DNA of 9,473 bases from assembly GCA_964352225.1 (NCBI GenBank), contig CAYGRM010000263.1, positions 1 to 9,473 on the forward strand. The letters run 5' to 3'. Position numbers and translations under genes: made by a program. The stretch's first letter is position 1; each line of letters begins with the position of its first letter. The notes beneath the pieces are model-generated. The model saw only the letters and a program-made list of their open reading frames with translations, had not been told where the DNA came from and made no database searches. Below are positions 1 through 6,484 of this stretch, one piece after another. Source of the stretch: CAJQQY01 sp964352225 (lineage in GTDB: Bacteria; Bacteroidota; Bacteroidia; Chitinophagales; Saprospiraceae).

Positions 1-263
1 ATTTTAAACAACTTCTATGAATACTTTTTGATTTAAAAGTAATTTTTTATGTGTTTCATCGTAGGAATATCGACTCGAAAGGTAATAGTAAAATGAAAGA
101 AAGTGACCATTTGAAGGTTAAATTTAAGGAAAAACTAATAACATCCTATTTTAATTGACCGTTGGATGAACGAATTGAACCAATGGTTGAATGTATGGCA
201 AAATATCATAATTTTTGAATTAGATTTGAACTGAAAATATACCAAACACCCGTTTTAAGAAAA

Positions 264-432
264 GTGTCCGAAAAGTAAGTATTAATAAAATTATTGTAGT
301 TAACAACCAAATTGAAAACACCCTAATCCTCCTTAGATAAGGATTGTAATGATAACCCTTTAATACATACCTTACCCTAGAACCTACAATAATTAACTTT
401 CCCCTCTTTTATTAATTATTGCTTTCGGACAC
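264..432. repeat. Palindromic MITE-like element with terminal inverted repeats
   Basis: The ends are inverted repeats. GTGTCCGAAA at 264-273 is exactly complementary to TTTCGGACAC at 423-432. The pairing continues inward through a few bulges to ATTAATAAAA (281-290), which pairs with TTTTATTAAT (407-416). A second inner stem pairs AATTATTGTAG (289-299) with CTACAATAATT (384-394). The core carries a small stem of AATCCT (325-330) with AGGATT (340-345). The whole 169 bp can therefore fold into one long branched hairpin. It has no coding capacity, so if mobile it would be non-autonomous. No exact target-site duplication flanks it; TTTTAAGAAAA on the left and TTTTAAAGAAAA on the right are only loosely similar and are not directly abutting. 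It could instead be a structured RNA segment. Confidence 0.55.
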
Positions 433-502
433 TACATTTTTAAAGAAAACCAGATGAAAAATAGTAATACTTGGCCTGATCCAAGATAGTAGTTAAAATA
501 GT

Positions 503-535
503 ACACGTCATTCATTTTTGGATGGCGTGTTTTTT
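503..535 (+). terminator. Intrinsic terminator, plus strand, no gene assigned
   Basis: ACACGTCATTC (503-513) pairs with GGATGGCGTGT (520-530) to give an 11-bp stem. Two of its pairs are U-G when read as plus-strand RNA. The loop is six bases (514-519), and the stem runs directly into a T tract (530-535). On the minus strand the two wobble pairs become A-C mismatches and the following tract is only ATTTTA, so plus-strand use is favoured. The nearby regulator gene is on the minus strand and ends at 593, so this hairpin does not fit it well. It may end a transcript from left of the window or an unannotated RNA within 1-500. Confidence 0.6.
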
Positions 536-592
536 ATTAAACTTGATTTAATAGGGATTTATAAAAGAAGAAACTGCCTAAGGTTAAGCTTA

Positions 593-1333
593 TTAAAGAC
601 GAGTCATTTTTTCTAAAAAATCATGTCTTCTACGTCTTGCAACAGGTACAATTTTACCATCGGACATTTCAACGGTTCCTTCTTTGTCATATCTGATAAT
701 ATGCGTAAGACTAATCAAATGTGATTTGTGTGGAGAATAAAAATGATAGGATTCCAAAAGTTTTCGAAATTCACCAAGGTTGTAGGAACTAACAATTGTC
801 TTACTATCTTTCAAGATTAATTTCGTACATCTCTGAACGCCCTCGCACCGAACAATTGCACCGGTTTCTACAAATTCTAAGCCTCTTGAAGTTGGAATTC
901 CAATTCGATTATTTTGGCTTAAGGGATTATTTAAGTTTTTAAGTAATTGCTTATTCCGAAGATTTTCTTCCTTTTGACTTATTCTAAAACTTGCTTGATT
1001 GACCGCTTTCAAAAGTTCCATTTCGCGTATCGGTTTTAAAATATATCCGATAGCACAAAATTTAATTGCTTCTATAGCATAGTCTTCATGGCTCGTGACA
1101 AAAATAATTTCAAAATTAAGATGAGGAAGTTTTTTTAGTAAGTCGAATCCGCTACCGCCAGGCATTTCTATATCTAAAAAAACAAGATCAGGTTGATAAA
1201 CGGTGATAGAATGGATTCCAGCTTCCAAAGAATTAGCTGTATCTAGTATATTTACTTGAGGACAATATTCTTGCAATAAACTACTTAAGATTTGAATAGC
1301 TTTTAGCTCATCGTCAATTAAGATGGCATTCAT
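593..1333 (-). CDS. LytTR-family response regulator
   Basis: This 246-residue, two-domain regulator is the probable phosphorylation partner of the divergent kinase at 1641-4838. The N-terminal receiver domain (about residues 2-115) has the acidic pair D7-D8, the phosphoacceptor D54 in LVFLDIEMPGGSG, the conserved T80 and K100 in the LKPI motif. All residues needed for aspartyl phosphorylation are present. The C-terminal LytTR DNA-binding domain (about 143-244) shows the usual features: an IVRCEG strand, the FYSPHKSHLISL region and a VPVARRRR tail. In this family the domain binds tandem 9-bp repeats. The ATG at 1331-1333 is chosen because it begins the receiver's first beta strand with no spare upstream sequence. 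Length is normal for the family. Regulation is probably autogenous through the repeats at 1493-1522. The targets beyond that are unknown. Confidence 0.93.
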   Translation of the reverse strand: MNAILIDDELKAIQILSSLLQEYCPQVNILDTANSLEAGIHSITVYQPDLVFLDIEMPGGSGFDLLKKLPHLNFEIIFVTSHEDYAIEAIKFCAIGYILKPIREMELLKAVNQASFRISQKEENLRNKQLLKNLNNPLSQNNRIGIPTSRGLEFVETGAIVRCEGVQRCTKLILKDSKTIVSSYNLGEFRKLLESYHFYSPHKSHLISLTHIIRYDKEGTVEMSDGKIVPVARRRRHDFLEKMTRL

Positions 1334-1640
1334 AAGTTTAGTTTTTTGAATCTAAGGATCTTGGAATTCTCCGTAATCTTTATTTAGTGGTTAATTATAG
1401 GTTGAAATTATAAGCAAATAATCAAGTAGTTATCTAATTTTAAATTTACTATATTTTTTAGCTAAACTAACATATTAGGTTGTTTTTTTTGCATGAACGG
1501 TATGTTTTATATAACAAACGGTAGTTAGACCTTGAAGCTTAGTATTTCTATTTGGAAATTTTTGAAGAAGAAACTAACCTATCAAAAAAAATACTTAATT
1601 TGTTTTCTACACATAAACACTTACTTATCGAAATCCAGAA
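1334..1640. other. Divergent promoter region between regulator and kinase
   Basis: This 307-bp AT-rich spacer must hold the start signals for both divergent genes. The clearest element is the LytTR-type tandem repeat at 1493-1522. A 10-bp perfect palindrome, TTTAGCTAAA, lies at 1457-1466. No full TTG/TAnnTTTG promoter was found in either direction. The closest plus-strand match, TCTATTTG at 1547-1554, has one mismatch, and its nearest TTG (1532-1534) is too close. No convincing small gene was seen. Confidence 0.6.
1493..1522 (-). promoter_or_regulatory. Tandem LytTR-type binding site
   Basis: Read on the minus strand, ACCGTTTGT (1522-1514) and ACCGTTCAT (1501-1493) form a direct repeat separated by exactly 12 bp, so the starts are 21 bp or about two helical turns apart. 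Both copies fit the general LytTR consensus [TA][AC][CA]GTTN[AG] followed by T, and 12-13 bp is the known spacer for AgrA/LytTR-type sites. The site lies 118 bp before the kinase start codon and 159 bp before the regulator start codon. It could serve either gene or both. The likely ligand is the LytTR protein encoded at 593-1333; that link is inferred from proximity. Confidence 0.6.
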
Positions 1641-4600
1641 ATGAAAATAAAAAGCCTCCTTCTAATTCTATTTTTCATTTTATCCTTCCTTTTTTCCCAA
1701 GGTCAGGCTTTACCTATTGAAACTAAATATTATTCCCAGAGTGATGGTTTACCAAATCGAACAGTTTATGATGTTTTTACTGATTCTAGAGGAATAATAT
1801 GGGTAAGTACGGGGAGTGGAATTAGTATGTTTGATGGATTTAAATTTATTAATTTTTCGAATGTACTATTTAAGAATGTTGTCAAGAAAATAAACATTCA
1901 TGGTGCGGGAAAAATAAGTGAAGATGCCCACCAAAACTTAATTATCCAACCAGTTGACTTCAAGGATTCATTAGAAATTCTAAATTTTTTCACCCTAGAA
2001 TCTTATGGTATTTCTCTTCGCGAATCTGAGCAACTAGAAGGGGATTTAGTGGATGTTTTTTCAGTTCATATGGGCGATGTTTTTTTACTAAGAAGAACAG
2101 CGACTCATCTGATCATTTATAAATGGACAGGTCAACGAGAATTTGAAGTAGTTCGAAAGATTAATTCTTCCGCTTCGGGAGGAAAAAAACATGATCGATT
2201 AATAGCTTTACCGAATGGTGAATTTTGGGTGTTTGATTATTCTCAACAAAAAATCATCAACTTAACTGGTAATGAGCAAAAAGAATTTTCCGCTTTTGAA
2301 AAGTCTAATCCTCAAGAACTTCAAAGCTTAGATTTTTTTCATAGAAATAAAAATGGAAGACTTTGGTTTTCGTCTTTATTGAGTAAAGATTTTTTCTTTA
2401 TCGAAAAATCGAAAGAAAAAATTCAACCATTTGATTTCACTCCTCTTTTTAATTTTAATTTGGTTTGGGAAGATGAACTAGGAAATATGATCGTGAGTGA
2501 AAACCAAGGATTTTATTCTCAGCGATTGATTTTAGTGTCAACCGATAATCAGTATAACAACCTTGAAAAAATTCTTAACATAGAATCTAAAATAACGAGT
2601 ATTCGAGGAAAGGATTTTACCAAGAATTTTAATCTGTCAAGTCACAATGGATTTTATCAATTTACCATCGGATATGAGGAGAAAAACTTTAAAAATTACT
2701 TAAATCAAGAATTAGTAGGAGGGCAGTTTGGTAATGTGATGAGGGGATTTGCCAGCGATCAAAATGGGAAAGTTTATACCGCAGAGGAAGGAAGTTTTTG
2801 GTATGGATTGGATACCAAAAATAATGAACTTGAAAAATTAATTGTGGAGGATGGGTTTGAAAATGCCGTAGAGAAAATGTCTTGTGGTGGAAACTTAATT
2901 TTTGAGGAGGGATACCTCTGGGGCATCAGTTGTAGTCAATCTGGAACCGGGAGGATTCATCGCTATCATCCAGATACCAAAAGCTGGAAAATGTGGAAAA
3001 TGCCTAAAGCAGAAACTTTTGCAAGGACAATTTTACAAAAATCAGAAGATGAATTTTGGGTATTTACTTTACACAAAAGATTACGAAATGGTGATATTTA
3101 CATCTTTAATAAACGGACTGGGAAGTTTACTTCATTTGAAAAATGGAAGGAAAAAGAAAAGGCTTTAGAAAATACCATAATTAATTTTTCCATCAAAGAT
3201 AAAGAAGGAATTGTGTGGTTAGCTACGTCTACTGGTCTGGTAAAATTAGATGAAGGACAGCATCGGTTTCAAAAAATATTCATTGATAATAACTCGAAAA
3301 CTCGAAAATATCTTTCAACTATTCTCGACGATAATCATGGGAAATTATGGGTAGGAACTCTCGGCGAAGGAGTGTTTATTTTTGATAAAAAAACAGAAAC
3401 ATTTTCCCAATTTTCATTTAACGAAGAAGTGGGGTTTTCTCGAAAAAAGCTAAATAATATTTTCCCAAATAATAGTATTGCAGGAATCATGCAGGTTAAT
3501 GAAAATGAGTATTTGGTAAGTACCTATTTCGGATTGACTTATTTGAATTTTCAAAATGAAACTGTGCGTAATTTTTCTCAAAGAGATGGATTTAGTAATT
3601 ATGAATTTAACCGATTATCTCATTTCCAAGATGAGAATGATAATATTTATTTAGGAGGAATTAATGGCTTTGATGTTTTTAGAATAGAAGATTTGGAGAT
3701 GAAGAAAACTCACCCAGCACCTATTCTTACTAGGTTTTTTAGTTATAATGATGGAGCTGAACAAATGGAGGAACAGTTTGGGAATTTAGATTTCCCTAAA
3801 AACTTAGTTATCGAGCCACAGGTTGTTGCTTTTGGATTAGACTTTATGCTTCCCAATTATTTTAGCCCTGAGAACAATACTTTCCAAACTCAATTGGTTG
3901 GATGGGAACCAGATTTTAACCCACCTACAAGTGATCCATCTGTGGAATTCTATCGATTACCTCCTGGGAAATATCAATTATATATAAGAGGAATGGATGA
4001 CCGAGGGAATTCTAGTGTGGAAGATTTGATCATTCCGATTGTTGTTAAACCTTATTTTTACCAAACTTGGTGGTTCCTTATATTGAGTTTCTTAGTAATT
4101 ACTGGGATCATCGGTTTCTATATTAATCAAGAATTGAAACGTAGAAAAAAGATTGAACAAGAGGAAGTTGAACGTAAAGAGATTCAAAGGAAGTTTTTGG
4201 AACTGGAACTAAAAACGCTTCGATTGCAATTGAACCCTCATTTTATGTTTAATGCTCTGGGAGCGATTCAGCATTATATTAAGAATAATGAATCAAGATT
4301 AGCGATTAATTATTTGGCAGATTTTGCAAGATTGATGCGGTTGTTTTTAGAGTCTTCAAAAAATAAGTATGTGTCTTTGGAGGATGAATTAGAACTGCTG
4401 AAATTGTATATTACTTTGGAGCAAATGCGTTTTGATAATAAATTCAATATCAATTATGAAATTGATGAATCACTAGATTTAGTGATGGTAGAAATTCCGT
4501 CCTTATTGCTTCAACCATTTGTAGAAAATGCCATTAATCATGGCTTGAGGCATAAAAAAACGCGAGGACTTTTGACGATCAAGATGACTTTAGAGGAGGA

Positions 4601-4838
4601 AAATGATACGTTGGTTTGTATTATTGAGGATAATGGAGTGGGACGAAAAAGAGCTGCTGAAATAAGAGCTCAATCATTGAAAAAACACAAGTCTCGCGGA
4701 ACCCAAATTATCGAAGAACGATTGGCTACTTTTAAGGCTTCTGGTGAAATAGAATTAGAAGTTAAGACCGAAGATGTGAATGCATTGTTAGAAGATTGTG
4801 GAACAAGAGTCACGCTGACTTTTTCGAATATTGAATGA
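1641..4838 (+). CDS. Propeller/Y_Y_Y sensor histidine kinase, LytS-type core
   Basis: This 1065-residue membrane sensor kinase probably phosphorylates the divergently encoded LytTR regulator. The ATG at 1641 opens a signal peptide (residues 1 to about 23, with a hydrophobic LLLILFFILSFLF core). A periplasmic two-component-regulator propeller follows (about 28-740). Its repeats are recognisable at 31-70 (GIIWVSTGSGISMFDG) and around W242, W526 and W570, and as YLGGINGFDVF near 670. A Y_Y_Y domain spans about 745-805 (LPPGKYQLYIRG from 773). One transmembrane helix lies near 810-828, then a charged coiled linker. The His_kinase/HATPase core has H867 in NPHFMFN, the N-box E962-N963 in FVENAINHG and the G-box D997-N-G-V-G1001. 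The kinase looks intact. It ends after the ATPase domain and has no fused receiver or AraC domain, unlike SusR/HTCS-type hybrid sensors. The ligand is unknown; polysaccharide sensing is common for the propeller class, but this neighbourhood suggests carboxylate metabolism. Confidence 0.93.
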   Translation: MKIKSLLLILFFILSFLFSQGQALPIETKYYSQSDGLPNRTVYDVFTDSRGIIWVSTGSGISMFDGFKFINFSNVLFKNVVKKINIHGAGKISEDAHQNLIIQPVDFKDSLEILNFFTLESYGISLRESEQLEGDLVDVFSVHMGDVFLLRRTATHLIIYKWTGQREFEVVRKINSSASGGKKHDRLIALPNGEFWVFDYSQQKIINLTGNEQKEFSAFEKSNPQELQSLDFFHRNKNGRLWFSSLLSKDFFFIEKSKEKIQPFDFTPLFNFNLVWEDELGNMIVSENQGFYSQRLILVSTDNQYNNLEKILNIESKITSIRGKDFTKNFNLSSHNGFYQFTIGYEEKNFKNYLNQELVGGQFGNVMRGFASDQNGKVYTAEEGSFWYGLDTKNNELEKLIVEDGFENAVEKMSCGGNLIFEEGYLWGISCSQSGTGRIHRYHPDTKSWKMWKMPKAETFARTILQKSEDEFWVFTLHKRLRNGDIYIFNKRTGKFTSFEKWKEKEKALENTIINFSIKDKEGIVWLATSTGLVKLDEGQHRFQKIFIDNNSKTRKYLSTILDDNHGKLWVGTLGEGVFIFDKKTETFSQFSFNEEVGFSRKKLNNIFPNNSIAGIMQVNENEYLVSTYFGLTYLNFQNETVRNFSQRDGFSNYEFNRLSHFQDENDNIYLGGINGFDVFRIEDLEMKKTHPAPILTRFFSYNDGAEQMEEQFGNLDFPKNLVIEPQVVAFGLDFMLPNYFSPENNTFQTQLVGWEPDFNPPTSDPSVEFYRLPPGKYQLYIRGMDDRGNSSVEDLIIPIVVKPYFYQTWWFLILSFLVITGIIGFYINQELKRRKKIEQEEVERKEIQRKFLELELKTLRLQLNPHFMFNALGAIQHYIKNNESRLAINYLADFARLMRLFLESSKNKYVSLEDELELLKLYITLEQMRFDNKFNINYEIDESLDLVMVEIPSLLLQPFVENAINHGLRHKKTRGLLTIKMTLEEENDTLVCIIEDNGVGRKRAAEIRAQSLKKHKSRGTQIIEERLATFKASGEIELEVKTEDVNALLEDCGTRVTLTFSNIE

Positions 4839-4862
4839 TTTAAATTACGTGCAATATTTTTA

Positions 4863-4890
4863 GTAGAGACAAGGCTTGCCTTGTCTCTAC
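4863..4890. repeat. Perfect 13-bp-arm palindrome (REP-like)
   Basis: GTAGAGACAAGGC (4863-4875) and GCCTTGTCTCTAC (4878-4890) are exact reverse complements around a TT centre. The element fills a third of the 86-bp gap between kinase and transporter. It is much more GC-rich than its flanks, and no T tract follows on either strand, so it is not a canonical intrinsic terminator. A dispersed REP-type palindrome is the likeliest identity. It could still slow or protect transcripts between the two genes. Confidence 0.7.
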
Positions 4891-4924
4891 GTATTTTAGA
4901 AATAGGTTTTTCAAAAAAATAAAA

Positions 4925-6364
4925 ATGAAAAATTACCCTTCTTATAAAAAAGCTGGATTCCTACTGGGTCCTATCCTTTTTTTTAGTATTCTTTTTTATC
5001 CTGAAGAAATTATAAATCCAATAGCTCATCATGTCATTGCAGTTGCGGCATGGATGATTTGTTGGTGGGTAACTGAAGCGGTATCCATTTCGGTAACTGC
5101 GTTGATTCCCTTGACTATTTTTCCTTTGGTTGATATTATGTCAATTGCTGAGGTAGCCAATAATTATGCGCATCCGATTGTCTTCCTATTTTTTGGAGGA
5201 TTTATAATTGCCTTAGCTTTGGAAAAAGTGAATTTGCATCGAAGGATTGCGTTGTCGATTTTGAAGTTGACTGGTACTCATGCAGATGGCGTGGTGCTAG
5301 GGTTTATGTTAGCCACCGCTTTGATGAGTATGTGGATTAGCAATACCGCAAGTACGGTAGTGATGCTACCGATTGCGCTTTCGGTGATAAAGTTACTGAT
5401 CAATGATGAGGATGGATTTACTAAGAACGATCAAAATTTTGCGCTGAGTATCATGTTGGGAATTGCCTTCTCGGCCAACATAGGAGGGATGGCCACAATT
5501 GTAGGAACACCACCCAACATGGTCATGGTTGGCGTGATGAAAGATCAATATAATATTGATATTGGTTTTTTTAATTGGATGAAAATGGGGGTTCCGTTTG
5601 CCTTTGGTTTACTTTTAATTACGTACTTTTTTATTGTAAAAGTTTTTTATCCAAATAATTTAGGTCAACTAAAAGCCTCCGGAAGCATCATAGATAATGA
5701 ATTGAAAAAATTAGGAAAAGTGAGTCGAGCCGAAAAAGTTGTTTTAGTTATATTTTTGACCACCGCTTTTTTATGGATGATACGCAGCCAGGTGGAAGTT
5801 TATTTTCCTCAAATTACAGATACTGGAATTAGTATGTTGGGAGCATTAGCATTATTTGTTTTTCCACTTGATTTTAAGAATGGAATATTCACTTTAGATT
5901 GGAAGGATACCACAAATTTACCTTGGGGAATTTTAATTCTTTTTGGAGGTGGATTAGCTTTGGCGAGTGGATTAAAAACCGCCGGTTTGATTGATTTAAT
6001 TGGTGCTTCGATTGCGCAACAAGAAGGCTTAAGTGTTTTTGTGATTACGACCTTATTGATTTTCGTGATGTTATTTATGACGGAGTTAATGAGCAATGTT
6101 GCTTTGGTCAATATTTTTGTGCCGGTGGTGGCAGGGATTGCCATTGGATTGCAAGTACCGATTTTGCAAATTGTCATTCCAGTCACCTTAGCATCAAGTT
6201 GTGCCTTCATGTTACCCATGGCAACACCACCCAATGCAATTGTCTTTGCAAGTGGTCACATTAAAGTATTTGAAATGGCAAAAGTGGGGATTGTGCTGAA
6301 TATTGTTTCGATTCTACTTTTAGTTGGAATTACCTATTTGCTTATTCCTATTTTGTTTGTCTAG
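4925..6364 (+). CDS. DASS/SLC13-family dicarboxylate transporter
   Basis: This 479-residue polytopic inner-membrane protein belongs to the divalent anion:sodium symporter family (SLC13, VcINDY type). Members import C4-dicarboxylates such as succinate, malate and fumarate, usually with Na+. The two inverted structural repeats are visible. The first has the SNT motif S139-N140-T141 (WISNTASTVVMLP) and GTPPN at 194-198. The second has S390-N391-V392 (ELMSNVALVNIFVP) and ATPPN at 433-437. The second motif is SNV where well-studied members have SNT, a conservative change next to the substrate site that may be typical of this clade. Hydrophobic segments cover nearly the whole chain and the length is normal. 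The start is the ATG after an A-rich leader. The malic enzyme follows 120 bp downstream, which supports malate or a related C4 acid as substrate. Sulfate or citrate cannot be excluded, nor can H+ coupling. Confidence 0.9.
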   Translation: MKNYPSYKKAGFLLGPILFFSILFYPEEIINPIAHHVIAVAAWMICWWVTEAVSISVTALIPLTIFPLVDIMSIAEVANNYAHPIVFLFFGGFIIALALEKVNLHRRIALSILKLTGTHADGVVLGFMLATALMSMWISNTASTVVMLPIALSVIKLLINDEDGFTKNDQNFALSIMLGIAFSANIGGMATIVGTPPNMVMVGVMKDQYNIDIGFFNWMKMGVPFAFGLLLITYFFIVKVFYPNNLGQLKASGSIIDNELKKLGKVSRAEKVVLVIFLTTAFLWMIRSQVEVYFPQITDTGISMLGALALFVFPLDFKNGIFTLDWKDTTNLPWGILILFGGGLALASGLKTAGLIDLIGASIAQQEGLSVFVITTLLIFVMLFMTELMSNVALVNIFVPVVAGIAIGLQVPILQIVIPVTLASSCAFMLPMATPPNAIVFASGHIKVFEMAKVGIVLNIVSILLLVGITYLLIPILFV

Positions 6365-6452
6365 AAAAAATGGAGACTTGTGCTTACGTATTTCATATTA
6401 CAATATCTATCATTACTTTTCTTCAATCTCTTTTTATTTCTAAAGGTAAGTG

Positions 6453-6460
6453 TATATTTG
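6453..6460 (+). promoter_or_regulatory. Bacteroidota -7 box before malic enzyme
   Basis: TATATTTG matches the Bacteroidota primary-sigma -7 consensus TAnnTTTG exactly. It ends 24 bp before the malic enzyme ATG, which would give a leader of roughly 15-20 bases. No clear TTG -33 element sits 19-21 bp upstream, so the call rests on the -7 box and its position. It suggests that the malic enzyme can be transcribed independently of the transporter. Confidence 0.55.
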
Positions 6461-6484
6461 CCCCTTTAAAAAAACGAATCAATT

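Larger units (their letters stand above)
1..592. other. Gene-free AT-rich region with repeat and terminator
   Basis: No convincing protein-coding gene was found in this 592-bp stretch on either strand. The longest open stretches are about 20 to 45 codons and have no recognisable product. Two structured parts stand out: a palindromic element at 264-432 and an intrinsic-terminator-like hairpin at 503-535. A small hairpin (CTTGG at 470-474 with CCAAG at 481-485) lies between them. A TAGATTTG sequence at 221-228 fits the Bacteroidota -7 box on the plus strand but has no clear -33 partner. The stretch between the terminator and the regulator's stop codon (536-592) shows no strong minus-strand terminator. 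Confidence 0.6.

Noticed and set aside
158..166. Single ACCGTTGGA, a near match to the LytTR half site
   Set aside because: No second half site lies 12-13 bp away in the same orientation, and the last base deviates. One half site in AT-rich DNA is not evidence.
1415..1422. CAAATAAT as a minus-strand -7 box for the response regulator
   Set aside because: Its complement ATTATTTG differs from TAnnTTTG at both of the first two bases, and no matching -33 element was found.
1457..1466. TTTAGCTAAA palindrome as an operator
   Set aside because: A 10-bp AT-rich palindrome is easily found by chance and matches no operator I recognise.
1532..1720. 62-codon open frame before and overlapping the start of the kinase gene
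   Set aside because: It uses a non-ATG start, overlaps the kinase signal peptide in another frame and has a low-complexity composition. It is a shadow of AT-rich DNA and the real gene.
4863..4890. Palindrome as an intrinsic terminator of the kinase gene
   Set aside because: No T tract follows the stem on either strand, so a REP-like repeat is the better call, although some attenuation remains possible.
5809..6234. 141-codon antisense open frame within the transporter gene
   Set aside because: It lies wholly opposite a well-supported membrane protein gene, and its Lys/Ile/Pro-rich translation has no family features. Antisense frames of this kind are common across hydrophobic coding DNA.
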